DNA of 51,506 nucleotides from CAZWSC01 sp964636385. GTDB lineage: Bacteria; Eisenbacteria; RBG-16-71-46; CAIMUX01. Of this stretch, positions 25,122 through 34,419 are shown piece after piece. The number at the start of each line of letters is the position of its first letter. The first letter of the stretch is position 1. A program made the translations under genes and the position numbers. The stretch covers positions 1 to 51,506 of the forward strand of contig CAZWSC010000104.1 in NCBI GenBank assembly GCA_964636385.1, read 5' to 3'. Below the pieces are notes generated by a model, which saw only the letters and a list, made by a program, of their open reading frames with translations, was not told the origin of the DNA and ran no database searches.

Positions 25122-25354
25122 CATCCGGACTGCGGAGGCGATTCTGATGCCCCGAATACGGAAGACTTCTCCAGACCGCCACCTGGCCGGGCACCTTCCT
25201 GTAAGCAGCCCGGCCGGCAGCAGTCAGCCGGGAGAGACCTGCCATGGCGAATCGCCCGGCACACTGCGCAGAGGCCTCTTGCACACGCAGCCGGGTAAAG
25301 CGGAAGATGCAGTTCTGAGTCCACCGGGCCCGGGCAGGGCCGGGAGGGTGGGAT
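25122..25354 (+). other. Gap between nadD and polA
   Basis: A 233-base gap, long for this part of the window. It contains no convincing gene. I looked for SRP, 6S-like and tRNA folds and saw none. A purine-rich GGGAGGG near its end is the ribosome site of polA. No -35/-10 pair as good as the others is evident; a polA promoter may still lie here. Confidence 0.5.
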
Positions 25355-28045
25355 ATGGAGCATGATCGACCGCGCCTGTTCCTGGTCGACGGAACCGCTC
25401 TCGTGTACCGAGCGCACTTCGCGTTTCTCAGAAGCCCCCTGACGACCCCCGGGGGCAAGCCGATAGGGGCGGTATTCGGTTTCGCCAACACGATGTTCCA
25501 GCTGCTTCGCGACGAGAAGCCGGAGTACATGGCCGTTGCCTTTGATCTGCCCGGCCCGACCTTCCGCCACGAGATCTACCCTGTGTACAAGGCGAACCGG
25601 CCGCCGATGCCGGAGGACCTGGCGGGGCAGTTTCCCACGGCCCGCAGACTTGTGGAGTCTTTGGGCCTTACCATCCTTTCCCGCGAAGGTGTGGAGGCGG
25701 ATGACCTCATCGGGAGCCTGGCTGTCCTTGCGGACCGGGAGGGTACCGACGTGGTGATCGTCTCGGCGGACAAGGATTTCATGCAGCTGGTCGGGCCGAC
25801 GGTACGACAGTGGATTCCCCCCAGGCCGGGCCGGGGGGGAGAGTGGATCGATCCTGATGGGGTTCTCGGCAGATGGGGTGTTTCTCCGGAACAGATGGTG
25901 GACCTACTCGCCCTTATGGGTGATGCATCGGACAACGTGCCGGGTGTTCGCGGAATAGGTCCGAAGACAGCGGCCCTTCTGCTCCAGCGGTTCGGCACCC
26001 TGGACGGCGTATATGAGAACCTGGATGCGGTGGACCCGGGTAGTGTCCGCACGAAACTCGCCGACAACCGGGAGGAGGCCTACCTCAGCAGGAGGCTCGT
26101 GGAGATCCGTTGTGACCTGCCGCCTCCTTCTTCCGTGAAAGCCATGGCGGTCGGGTCCTGGGCATCCCGTCCCGGGCTGCCCGGGCTTCTCGCTGAGCTC
26201 GGCTTCCGCCGACACCTCGAGAGTATCGACATGCAGGAGACGTCTGACTGGAACACCGACTACAGCGTCATTGAGTCGGTTGGTGAGCTGAAGTCATTCC
26301 TTGGTGAGTGGCGGGCCGCGAACAGCCCCCTCTCTCTTGATACGGAGACGACGGGACTCGATCCGAGGCGCTCCACGATCGTGGGGATCGCGCTGGCCTG
26401 GCAGCCGGGGCGGGCATGTTACCTGCCCCTTGGTCACGTGGAAGGCGGGAATCTCCCGCTGAAGGAGGTCGTCTCCCTGCTAGAGCCGGTGCTCTCGGAC
26501 AGCGCCACCATCCTTGCCGGGCAGAATCTCAAGTTCGATCTCCACGTCCTGGCAGGCCTGGGGCTCGGGGTCAAGGCAGAGCTCCGGGACACGATGCTTG
26601 CCTCATACCTCATTGATCCCGGGGGATCGCACAGGCTGGACGATCTCAGCAGGAGTCATCTGGACCACAGGCCAACCCCGATCACCGACCTCATAGGCAG
26701 CGGACGCGGACAGATCGGCATGGACCAGGTCCCGGTCGGGAAGGCCGGCCCTTACGCAGCAGAGGATGCCGATGTGGCGTTGCGTCTGCTGCCGGTGCTG
26801 GAAGGTCTGATGGAAGGGGCCGGCCTGCACGCGCTGTGGACCGACCTGGAATGCCCGCTCGTCCAGGTCCTGCTGCGGATGGAACAGGCGGGAGTCGGGA
26901 TCGACAGCGGTTGTCTGGCCGCGCTCTCGGAGTCGATTGCCCTGGATGCGGACCGGATCAGCAGGGAGATCCAGGAGCTTGCCGGCGAGGAGTTCAACAT
27001 CAACTCGCCTGCGCAGCTTTCCAGGATCCTGTTCGATAAGCTGAGGCTCCCGCGCCGCAGGAAGACCAGGACCGGCTATTCCACGGATCAGGGCGTGCTC
27101 GAGGCTCTGTCTGATCTCCATCCTGTGCCGGAGAAGGTCCTGGAGTACCGAAGCCTGGTGAAGCTGAAGGGCACTTATGTGGACGCACTGCCCGGGCTGG
27201 TGGATGAGCGGACCGGGAGAATACACGCCTCCTTCAACCAGATGGTCACGGCGACCGGCAGGTTGTCCTCCTCCGATCCCAACCTCCAGAACATCCCGGT
27301 CCGCACACCTCTCGGGAGGGAGATACGCAAGGCCTTCAGGCCCCGGGAGGGGAGCCTCCTCGTCTCGGCCGACTACTCCCAGATCGAGCTGCGGATACTG
27401 GCTCACCTGTCGGAGGATGAGGGCCTGATCGAGGCCTTCCGGACCGGACAGGACATCCACGCGGCCACGGCCCAGCGCCTCTTCGGGGCAGGGCCTGGCG
27501 AGGTCGATCCCGATATGCGCAGCAGGGCGAAGACCGTGAACTTCGGCGTCATCTACGGGATGGGTCCGCAGCGCCTCGCCCGCAGCTTCGGGATCCCGGT
27601 GTCGGAGGCGAAGGAGTTCATCGATGTCTACTTCTCGAAGATGCCCGGGGTGAGGCGGTACATGGATGGGGTCCGGGAAGCTGCACGCCGGGACGGTTAC
27701 GTCACCACGATCTTCGGGCGCAGGCGGATTCTGAAGGACATCAACTCCTCGGACGCCAGGGAGCGCAGCGCTGCTGAGAGGATCGCCACGAACACGCCGA
27801 TCCAGGGTTCCGCCGCAGACCTGATCAAGCAGGCGATGCTGTCGGTGGATGCCGTGATCAGGCAGAAGGGGCTTCAGGCCAGGCTGATTCTGCAGGTGCA
27901 TGACGAACTGATCGTGGAGGCCCCGGAGGATGAGGCGGACACGGTTTCGGATATGCTCAGGGACTGCATGACGGGGGCGGCAAGCCTGCGCGTTCCGCTG
28001 ACGGTGGAAGTCGGCATCGGAAAGACCTGGGCTGAGGCGCACTGA
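25355..28045 (+). CDS. polA: DNA polymerase I
   Basis: Repair and Okazaki-fragment polymerase. 896 residues with all three domains: 5' nuclease (about 1-290; FLVDGTALVYRAHFAF, EADDLIGSL, GDASDNVPGVRGIG), 3'-5' exonuclease (about 300-490) and polymerase. The proofreading residues are intact: Asp 329 and Glu 331 in LDTETTG, Asp 395 in GQNLKFD, and Tyr 467/Asp 471 in YAAEDAD; many bacterial PolA enzymes have lost these. Polymerase catalytic residues are Asp 673 (ADYSQIELR), Lys 726 (AKTVNFGVIYG) and His-Asp-Glu 849-851 (VHDEL). Confidence 0.98.
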   Translation: MEHDRPRLFLVDGTALVYRAHFAFLRSPLTTPGGKPIGAVFGFANTMFQLLRDEKPEYMAVAFDLPGPTFRHEIYPVYKANRPPMPEDLAGQFPTARRLVESLGLTILSREGVEADDLIGSLAVLADREGTDVVIVSADKDFMQLVGPTVRQWIPPRPGRGGEWIDPDGVLGRWGVSPEQMVDLLALMGDASDNVPGVRGIGPKTAALLLQRFGTLDGVYENLDAVDPGSVRTKLADNREEAYLSRRLVEIRCDLPPPSSVKAMAVGSWASRPGLPGLLAELGFRRHLESIDMQETSDWNTDYSVIESVGELKSFLGEWRAANSPLSLDTETTGLDPRRSTIVGIALAWQPGRACYLPLGHVEGGNLPLKEVVSLLEPVLSDSATILAGQNLKFDLHVLAGLGLGVKAELRDTMLASYLIDPGGSHRLDDLSRSHLDHRPTPITDLIGSGRGQIGMDQVPVGKAGPYAAEDADVALRLLPVLEGLMEGAGLHALWTDLECPLVQVLLRMEQAGVGIDSGCLAALSESIALDADRISREIQELAGEEFNINSPAQLSRILFDKLRLPRRRKTRTGYSTDQGVLEALSDLHPVPEKVLEYRSLVKLKGTYVDALPGLVDERTGRIHASFNQMVTATGRLSSSDPNLQNIPVRTPLGREIRKAFRPREGSLLVSADYSQIELRILAHLSEDEGLIEAFRTGQDIHAATAQRLFGAGPGEVDPDMRSRAKTVNFGVIYGMGPQRLARSFGIPVSEAKEFIDVYFSKMPGVRRYMDGVREAARRDGYVTTIFGRRRILKDINSSDARERSAAERIATNTPIQGSAADLIKQAMLSVDAVIRQKGLQARLILQVHDELIVEAPEDEADTVSDMLRDCMTGAASLRVPLTVEVGIGKTWAEAH

Positions 28046-28052
28046 GGGCTGC

Positions 28053-28700
28053 ATGTCGGAACGGGTGAAGGGTGTGGTCGGGATAACCGGGGGCATTGGC
28101 GCCGGGAAGAGCGCACTCGCGAACATGCTCAGCGATATCCGGGCCTGGCCGCTGCTGGAGGCCGACGGGATCGGGCACGAGGCTCTCAGGCCCGGCTCCG
28201 GCGTGCTGCCCGCGCTGGTTGCGCGATTTGGAGAGGAACTCCTCGCGCCGGACGGATCAATCGACCGGGGGCGGCTCGGTGCCATCGTCTTTGCATCCCC
28301 GGGGGACCTGGCCGACCTGAATCGGATCGTCCATCCGTACATTCTGGAGAGGCTTCATGAGGAGGTGGCGGCCTTGCGGAGGGGGGGATGGGCGGATATC
28401 ATCCTCGTCGATGCCGCACTGCTGCTCGACTGGCTCGAGCATTTCCGGCCGCAATGGATCGTGCTCGTGCGATCGCCCCGGCGCCTGCGCTTCAGGCGTC
28501 TTGAGTCGCGTGGCCTGTCCCGTGCCCAGGCGGAGCGGAGGATAGACTGCCAACGGCCGATGGAGACGGTCCCCGAGGCAGACTGGATCATAGACAACGA
28601 CGGAGACCTGTCGAAGCTTCGCGCCGGGGCGCTGAAGCTGGCAGGGTTGCTTGAAGCCGCGGGGCGGGATGGCGCCGGAAGCAATCCCCCTGCCGGTTGA
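28053..28700 (+). CDS. coaE: Dephospho-CoA kinase
   Basis: Final step of coenzyme A synthesis. 215 residues with P-loop GGIGAGKS (13-20), 'EADGIGHEAL' in place of the usual DADxxxH, 'LNRIVHPYI' and the lid Arg region 'RRLRFRRLESRGLS'. The C-terminus (IIDNDGDLSKL) matches the family. Seven bases after polA, and just upstream of the prfB ribosome site, so co-transcribed. Confidence 0.94.
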   Translation: MSERVKGVVGITGGIGAGKSALANMLSDIRAWPLLEADGIGHEALRPGSGVLPALVARFGEELLAPDGSIDRGRLGAIVFASPGDLADLNRIVHPYILERLHEEVAALRRGGWADIILVDAALLLDWLEHFRPQWIVLVRSPRRLRFRRLESRGLSRAQAERRIDCQRPMETVPEADWIIDNDGDLSKLRAGALKLAGLLEAAGRDGAGSNPPAG

Positions 28701-28714
28701 TTCCGGAGGATGCG

Positions 28715-29825
28715 ATGACGCTTGATCTGAGGAAGAGGCTTGACGACGGCGACCGTAGACTTGTCAGCCTGCGGGGGTATCTTTGACCTCGACGCCAAGG
28801 CAGCCGAGGTGGGTCGAATCGAAGCGAGAATGGCCGAGCCCGGCTTCTGGGACCGGCCGCAGGCAGCCAGGGAGATGCTCAAGAGCCTCCGCGTACTGAA
28901 GGGGCTGCTCGGGAAGTACGAGGCCGTGCACCAGACCTGGGAGGATCTCGGTGTGCTGGCGGAACTGGCGGAAGGGGACGAAGAGGGCGCTGCCCGTGAA
29001 GCCGAGGAGACTGCCCGGCGTTTCGCGCGCGAGTTGGAGGCCTTCGAGCTTGCCACTCTTCTGAACGGCGAACATGACCTGAACAACGCAGTCCTCTCCA
29101 TTCACCCGGGCGCCGGCGGCACCGAGAGCCAGGACTGGGCGGACATGCTCCTGCGGATGTACCTCCGCTGGGTCGAGGCGAACGGCTTCAAGTCATCGAT
29201 GCTTGACTACCAGGAGGGGGACGAGGCGGGGATCAAGGATGCGACCATAGAAATCGAAGGGGAGTACGCCTACGGCTACCTGAAGGCCGAAGCCGGAGTG
29301 CACAGGCTGGTGCGGATCTCCCCCTTTGATGCGGCCAAGCGAAGGCATACCTCGTTTGCCAGTGTCCATGTGCTTCCCCAGGTCGAGGAGGTGACGGATC
29401 TCGAGATCAACGAGGAGGACCTTCGGGTCGACACCTTCCGTGCCAGCGGGGCCGGCGGTCAGCATGTTAACAAGACCAGCTCCGCGATCCGCATTACACA
29501 CCTGCCGACCGGGACCGTCGCCCAGTCGCAGGCCGAGCGATCCCAGCACCGCAACCGGGAGCTGGCGATGAAGATCCTGAGGGCCCGTCTGTGGGCGAAG
29601 GCCCGCGATGAGGAGGCGGCGAAGCTTGGCCATCTCGAAGACGCGAAGAAGGAGATCGCATTCGGCAGCCAGATCCGTTCGTACGTCTTCCAGCCTTACA
29701 CGATGGTCAAGGATCACCGCACAAGCACCGAGGTCGGCGATGTACAGAGGGTAATGGATGGCGACATCAGCCCGTTTATCGACTCCTTCCTGCGGATGCG
29801 CAAGGAGGAGGCCTCGGGCAGGTGA
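28715..29825 (+). CDS. prfB: Peptide chain release factor 2 (with +1 programmed frameshift)
   Basis: Terminates translation at UGA and UAA. The reading starts at ATG 28715 (GGAGG 5 bases upstream), runs 23 codons to CTT, meets an in-frame TGA at 28784-28786, and resumes in the +1 frame at GAC 28785; the join gives LRGYLDLDAKAAEV, matching RF2. Total about 369 residues. The codon-recognition tripeptide SPF (202-204) marks it as RF2 rather than RF1, and GGQ is at 247-249. The frame must be joined for correct annotation; starting at TTG 28740 in the second frame would be wrong. Confidence 0.96.
28773..28787 (+). promoter_or_regulatory. RF2 autoregulatory frameshift site
   Basis: GGGGG at 28773-28777, three bases, the slippery codon CTT at 28781-28783, then the stop TGA followed by C. 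This is the classic prfB element: an internal Shine-Dalgarno-like sequence 3 bases from CUU plus a weak UGAC stop. When RF2 is scarce the ribosome slips +1 and completes RF2. Confidence 0.95.
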
Positions 29826-29875
29826 GCTGAGGGCATGCCGGCGTCCGCAACGCGGGCGGATATCAGGGAGACCGC

Positions 29876-31246
29876 ATGGGCAGGGCTATCAACCCCCACA
29901 TATTCAGGGAGTATGACATCCGGGGGATCGCGGACCGCGATCTGACGGACGAAACGGCCTTCATAATCGCGCGTGCATTCGCGGACCGCGTGAGGAAGGA
30001 GGCGGGCCGGACTGTCGTTCTGGGCCGCGATGTGCGTGAGTCCTCCCCGAGGCTTTCGGAGGCCTGGGCCCGCGGGCTCTCCGCGGGTGGTCTTGCTGTG
30101 ATACGTGTGGGAGTGGTCCCGACGCCCGTCCTGTACTTCGCCGTGGAGCACCTGGCGGCGGACGCCGGAGTGATGATCACCGGCAGCCACAATCCGATCG
30201 AGTACAACGGGTTCAAGCTGCAGTTGGGCAGTGCGTCCCTGCACGGGGATGGGATTCTCGACCTGGCGAGGCGATGCGAAGCGGGTCAGCCCGGGGATGG
30301 CGCAGGCTCCGTGGAGGACCGGCCTATCCTGGATGATTACTGCAGGATGGTGGTCAGCCGCTGCAGGCCGGATCGCCCGCTCCGCCTGGTTGTGGATGCC
30401 GGCAACGGAACAGCGGGTCCGGTTGCGGTCCCGATCCTGGAGGAACTCGGCCACTGCGTAGTCCCCATCTACTGCGAACCGGATGGTCGTTTCCCCAACC
30501 ATCCTCCTGATCCCACGGTGGAGGATTACATGGAGGACCTGAAGGCCCGCGTCGTCCGGGAGGGGGCTGACCTGGGGATCGGATACGACGGGGATGCCGA
30601 CCGGATAGGGGCTGTCGACGAAAGGGGTGTGCTCCTTCTCGGGGACCAGCTGCTTGCACTGTTCGCCCGGGACTCGCTGAGCCGGCTGCCGGGAGCTCCT
30701 GTCGTCTTCGACGTCAAGTGCTCACAGGGTCTGGAGGAGGACATCGTCGCCCATGGGGGACGGCCCGTCCTCTGGAAGAGCGGCCACTCCCTGACAAAGG
30801 CGAAGATGAAGGAGGCAGGCGCCCCCCTGGCGGGAGAGCTGTCCGGGCACATATTCTTCCAGGAGGACTTCTACGGCTTTGATGACGCCATCTACGCCTC
30901 TGCCCGGTTCGCGGCGATTCTCTCCCGTTCCGACTGGCCCCTCTCCAGGCACCGCAATGACCTGCCGCAGTATGTGAACAGCCCGGAGATCCGGATTTCC
31001 TGCCCGGATTCCGAGAAGTTCCGTGTCGCCCGCGAGGTGGGGAACGCCCTGGCGGATCGATACCCGGTGAACGATATCGATGGGGCCAGGGTCTCGTTCG
31101 GATATGGATGGGGTCTGATCCGTGCTTCCAATACGCAGCCGGTTCTGGTCCTGCGATTCGAGGCGCGGTCCGCCCGCGATCTGGCGCGAATCGAAGCGGA
31201 GTTCCGGGCGCTGCTTGCCCGTCATCCGGAGGCCGAATGGGGCTGA
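29876..31246 (+). CDS. Phosphomannomutase/phosphoglucomutase
   Basis: Alpha-D-phosphohexomutase interconverting hexose-1-P and hexose-6-P, feeding NDP-sugar and LPS synthesis. 456 residues in four domains: FREYDIRGIADRDL at the start, phosphoserine Ser 104 in TGSHNP, metal loop DGDADR (238-243), 'GELSGHIFF' sugar loop and C-terminal phosphate-binding RASNTQP. AlgC/ManB-type; preference for mannose or glucose cannot be told. It complements the isomerase and nucleotidyltransferase at 13-15 kb. It ends the main plus-strand run; a promoter follows. Confidence 0.94.
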   Translation: MGRAINPHIFREYDIRGIADRDLTDETAFIIARAFADRVRKEAGRTVVLGRDVRESSPRLSEAWARGLSAGGLAVIRVGVVPTPVLYFAVEHLAADAGVMITGSHNPIEYNGFKLQLGSASLHGDGILDLARRCEAGQPGDGAGSVEDRPILDDYCRMVVSRCRPDRPLRLVVDAGNGTAGPVAVPILEELGHCVVPIYCEPDGRFPNHPPDPTVEDYMEDLKARVVREGADLGIGYDGDADRIGAVDERGVLLLGDQLLALFARDSLSRLPGAPVVFDVKCSQGLEEDIVAHGGRPVLWKSGHSLTKAKMKEAGAPLAGELSGHIFFQEDFYGFDDAIYASARFAAILSRSDWPLSRHRNDLPQYVNSPEIRISCPDSEKFRVAREVGNALADRYPVNDIDGARVSFGYGWGLIRASNTQPVLVLRFEARSARDLARIEAEFRALLARHPEAEWG

Positions 31247-31262
31247 ACAACCGTGAATGCAG

Positions 31263-31291
31263 TTGACACTCCTGGGGGGGTGACATAGTCT
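31263..31291 (+). promoter_or_regulatory. Predicted promoter of the haem-lipoprotein/barrel genes
   Basis: TTGACA at 31263-31268, 17-base spacer, TAGTCT at 31286-31291. The start point would be near 31298, giving a leader of about 170 bases before ATG 31471. It lies right after the phosphohexomutase stop, in a 224-base gap. Confidence 0.6.
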
Positions 31292-31302
31292 CCGCAATGA
31301 TA

Positions 31303-31325
31303 TGGCGGAAGTTACGGTTCCGCCA
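31303..31325 (+). promoter_or_regulatory. 5' leader hairpin
   Basis: TGGCGGAA (31303-31310) pairs perfectly with TTCCGCCA (31318-31325) around a 7-base loop. It would form within a few bases of the predicted transcript start, where such stems often protect the 5' end. No T-run follows, so it is not a simple terminator. The rest of the leader to 31470 matches no riboswitch I can recall. Confidence 0.5.
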
Positions 31326-31470
31326 CGTGGTATGTCTGCCCGGGGTTGGTGGTCAGGGATAATGCCGGGCCCGGCAAGGCAGGGGGATGGTAGACAGGCC
31401 TGAGCTCTCGTTTCTGCCAGTCTGATTCCGCCCGTCCGCCGATCCGGTCGTAAACGCGATTGGAGCGTCT

Positions 31471-32832
31471 ATGAGTCGAGCTTGGAAGCCTTTCTCCGTA
31501 CCGTTGACGGGGAATCTCCGTGCAGAGAAGCGTTTGATCATGCTGATGGTTCCCGCGGTGACAGCGATGATTCTCCTGGCAGGCTGCCAGGAAGAGGATC
31601 TCCTCCGGCCGGGCGATGTCGAAACCAATGTCGTCGTCGCAGTCTACATGCCGCCGGAGGATTTCGAGGGGAACGAGATCGAACTGGATGGGGTGGCGCT
31701 GGAGAAGGAGTGGGGAGCGCCTGATGATCCCACAAGGCCCTTCACCATGATACGCGCTTCCGCCGAGCACGGCACAGGGTTCCCTGGCGATCCCAAGTAC
31801 GTTGCCGTGAAGGCCGTCTACACGGATGAACACCTCTTCTTGCTCTTCCAGTGGACCGACCCGTGGGCCGACGTTCACAAGGACAGACTGGTCTACACCG
31901 GCCCTGACGTTCCCGAGGATCACGGGGGACGCTGGGAGCCGCTGGTGGATCCGGAGAACTGGAGCAGGGATGTGCTTGCAGCCGGCAGAAGGATGAACGA
32001 GGACCGCCTGGTGCTGGCATTCGAGATGGAATCCGCAGGCGATGATCGCGGTGCGTTCTCGGATCACGGATGCCAGATAGCCTGTCATCCGGGCAGGAAT
32101 CCCCAGTTCGGACGTCCCGGATACGGTCGCCTGGATGTGTGGCAGTGGATGAGCACCAGGACGAACTGGCACAGGAATCTCTTCGTTGAAACAGACCACC
32201 CCATGTGGCCACGCTTCGGCATTCCAGGGTATCTGGATGACTTCGTTATGGAGCCCGTCGGCGGTCTGACCCCGGATCCAGGCCGTGCCGGTTGGTTCCG
32301 GAACTGGCAGGAGGGCACCAGCGTTCCGAAGTTCGTCTACCGCCCGTCGGATGACACCTGCCCGACCGGCTACAATCACTTTGGTGAGGAATGCAAGGTT
32401 AACAACGGCCTCATCTTTGACTACCTCTGGCGGGAGAGGCTCGATCAGATCGTTGCCGGTTTCGGTGAACGTGACGTGACGAACCATGCCCTTGCCGAGC
32501 CACGGCTATGGGAGACAGGCGATCATGTGAGCGGCTACTACTTCAGCTATCCTGATGGAAGCCGTGCCGATGTCCGGGGAAAGGGTCAGTGGGACGAGAG
32601 GGAGTTAACCTGGACCCTGGAGATCGGCCGCAGCCTGAATACGGGGGATCGCTTCAATGATGTGATCTTCCAGGGCAGCGCCGGGGAGGAAGTGGTGTTC
32701 ACCGTGTGCGTAATGGACAACGCGACAGAGCGGCACTGGGGCTCAGCCCCGCAGATACTCCGATTCGGGCCGAGACCGGGTGCAGGCGGGAAGCTCATGG
32801 CTGGTGATGCAGGGGGAGGGCGTGATGAGTAA
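31471..32832 (+). CDS. Lipoprotein with ethylbenzene-dehydrogenase-like haem domain and CX3CH motif
   Basis: Probable periplasmic or surface haem lipoprotein. 453 residues: N-terminal hydrophobic segment with lipobox LAGC near residue 39, then a region patterned like the EB_dh/cytochrome c-552 haem-binding domain (LDGVALEKEWG, VAVKAVYTDEHLFLLFQWTDPW, 'EDRLVLAFEM', and the C-terminal WTLEIGRSLNTGDRFNDV). A cysteine pair with His reads C201-QIA-C205-H206, a CX3CH spacing instead of the usual CX2CH for covalent c haem. GGAG lies 5 bases before ATG 31471. Its end overlaps the next (barrel) gene by 8 bases. Domain class is from pattern, not a search; haem loading is untested. Confidence 0.75.
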   Translation: MSRAWKPFSVPLTGNLRAEKRLIMLMVPAVTAMILLAGCQEEDLLRPGDVETNVVVAVYMPPEDFEGNEIELDGVALEKEWGAPDDPTRPFTMIRASAEHGTGFPGDPKYVAVKAVYTDEHLFLLFQWTDPWADVHKDRLVYTGPDVPEDHGGRWEPLVDPENWSRDVLAAGRRMNEDRLVLAFEMESAGDDRGAFSDHGCQIACHPGRNPQFGRPGYGRLDVWQWMSTRTNWHRNLFVETDHPMWPRFGIPGYLDDFVMEPVGGLTPDPGRAGWFRNWQEGTSVPKFVYRPSDDTCPTGYNHFGEECKVNNGLIFDYLWRERLDQIVAGFGERDVTNHALAEPRLWETGDHVSGYYFSYPDGSRADVRGKGQWDERELTWTLEIGRSLNTGDRFNDVIFQGSAGEEVVFTVCVMDNATERHWGSAPQILRFGPRPGAGGKLMAGDAGGGRDE

Positions 32833-34300
32833 GCGTAGCCTTGCCGTGAGTCTCCTGGCTCTCCTGCTGGCTTCAACGGGAGCTTTGGCGCAGTACACCG
32901 TGTTCGACAGCGCGCGTCTGGGTCAGCCGATCAACCCGGGGCTTCCACAGACGCGGCTTCTCGGAATGGGCGGCATGAACCTGGTTGTGGAAGACGAGAA
33001 CAACCAGATCAACCTTGCCGACTTCGCAGGGAATCTCGCAGGAACAGCCGAAGACCGTGACGGGTGGAGCCTGGAGTCCTGGGCCGGCCGCGGGACCACT
33101 GAAGAGGCCACTCTGGCTGTGCACAGGGGAGACGAGGTACACCAGCGCAATCGATTCAGCCGTGGTACGGGCGGCTTTGACGTTGTCTACAGGAAGGGAA
33201 GATACCGCGCAATCGGGGTTACGACCAACTTCAACCGGTATCTCTTTTCACGGCGCTACGGGGACGAGTCGAAAGTCCGGGGGCCGCGGGTTTTCGCCCA
33301 CTACAACGAGAACCTCGGTCCCCTTCGCCTGGCTTTCGGTGTCGGCAGATGGACGGACGAAGAGAGTGTCAGGAGCTCGGATGTCTTCGACATGGGCCAC
33401 GCATCAGAGACCTGGACCTACCGGTTCGACGCAGCCTACCCGCTTCTGGGGATGATCGTGGGCGCCCGGTTCCAGGCTGATGACGTATTGATCGAGGGGA
33501 AGAGCCGCGGACCGTCAGGCTTCCATCAGGATGAGTACACCTGGTCGCGCCCGTCGACTACGCTCTCGCTGTCAGTGCTTCGCTCCGTGGCCAGCCTGGA
33601 TGCGGGCATCCGCCTGGTGATGACGGAGCGTTCGGGCGGCGAGGAGGTTCATATCAGCTGGTCGGACCGGTTTCTGGACAATCCGTCTGATGCCAACTTC
33701 GTGGTCACGGTGCCGACCTTCCGCGAAGAGGAGTCGGCGATGGTCATGGAAGGCCGCACACTCCTTCGGTTGGGTGAGAGCGTCCGCCTGGGTGCCGGGG
33801 CGATGTACGAAACCTTCGACAGCGAAGTGGTCGAGGATCTAAGCTCCAACTTCACCGGATCAAGAAGGGCTCACGACCTTGAAGAGTCACGGCTGCGCGT
33901 CGGCGGTGGGGGGTTGTTCATCCTCTTCGGAGGCAGGCTGAGCCTGGGCGGCGAGACACACTATGACGCCTCCAGCCAGGATGTCCGTCTGCCCATGGGA
34001 GGTGTGTCGGTTGATTCCCGCCGCGTGGAACTGCGCACCGGTGCAGAGCTTCTGCTCCCCAGTCGCTTTGCGATTCGTGGCGGTTACATCAGGGGAGCCA
34101 GGGACGAGAACCTCGACCTGCCGAACAGTTTCTATGTAGCCGATGGCTACAGTCTTGGCCTGGGATGGACTCCGCGCGGGGGCCTTTTCAGTATTGACGG
34201 AGCCTTCCGGGCGCTTGAAACCAGGCCGGATTACGACGGATGGCCGGACAAGTCTACGGATCGTCAGGAGTTCATGCTTTCCGCACGCTTTCTGCTGTGA
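32825..34300 (+). CDS. Predicted outer-membrane beta-barrel protein
   Basis: 491 residues: cleavable signal peptide (about 1-22, ending ALAQ), an N-terminal part with 'LGMGGMNLVVEDENNQINLADFAGN' reminiscent of PorV/FadL-like plugs, then many alternating aromatic/glycine strands (for example YRAIGVTTNFNRYLF, 'LSLGGETHYDASS') and a C-terminal strand ending FMLSARFLL, the usual outer-membrane signature of a terminal hydrophobic residue. ATG 32825 has GGAGG 5 bases upstream and lies inside the end of the lipoprotein gene, so the two are translationally coupled. No enzymatic motif. A transport or conduit role is inferred from the pairing only. Confidence 0.8.
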   Translation: MSKRSLAVSLLALLLASTGALAQYTVFDSARLGQPINPGLPQTRLLGMGGMNLVVEDENNQINLADFAGNLAGTAEDRDGWSLESWAGRGTTEEATLAVHRGDEVHQRNRFSRGTGGFDVVYRKGRYRAIGVTTNFNRYLFSRRYGDESKVRGPRVFAHYNENLGPLRLAFGVGRWTDEESVRSSDVFDMGHASETWTYRFDAAYPLLGMIVGARFQADDVLIEGKSRGPSGFHQDEYTWSRPSTTLSLSVLRSVASLDAGIRLVMTERSGGEEVHISWSDRFLDNPSDANFVVTVPTFREEESAMVMEGRTLLRLGESVRLGAGAMYETFDSEVVEDLSSNFTGSRRAHDLEESRLRVGGGGLFILFGGRLSLGGETHYDASSQDVRLPMGGVSVDSRRVELRTGAELLLPSRFAIRGGYIRGARDENLDLPNSFYVADGYSLGLGWTPRGGLFSIDGAFRALETRPDYDGWPDKSTDRQEFMLSARFLL

Positions 34301-34308
34301 GCGCCATC

Positions 34309-34345
34309 AGCCCTCCACGGTGACGGCGGCAGGTCTGTGGAGGCT
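34309..34345 (+). terminator. Hairpin after the barrel gene
   Basis: AGCC(C)TCCAC pairs with GTGGAGGCT around a GC-rich loop, giving about 9 pairs with one bulged C, directly after the barrel stop. Only a short T-containing stretch (TTCATGG) follows, so termination may be partial. Confidence 0.45.
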
Positions 34346-34390
34346 TCATGGTATCCGGCCGCGTGCTGAAGATGTTGTCTGATCAGGGGG

Positions 34391-34419
34391 TTGACGCTCT
34401 TTCCGTAAGGGGCTAGGCT
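34391..34419 (+). promoter_or_regulatory. Predicted promoter of the TonB-dependent receptor gene
   Basis: TTGACG at 34391-34396, 17-base spacer, TAGGCT at 34414-34419; start near 34426, leader about 98 bases. Lies in the 223-base gap 34301-34523, downstream of the hairpin at 34309-34345. Confidence 0.6.

Noticed and set aside
25122..25354. Possible small SRP RNA in the nadD-polA gap
   Set aside because: An AAGCAGCC string is present, but the required GGAA tetraloop and the symmetric-loop partner are missing.
26603..28342. 579-residue minus-strand open frame
   Set aside because: Antisense to polA and coaE; no recognisable domain and complete coverage by genuine genes on the other strand.
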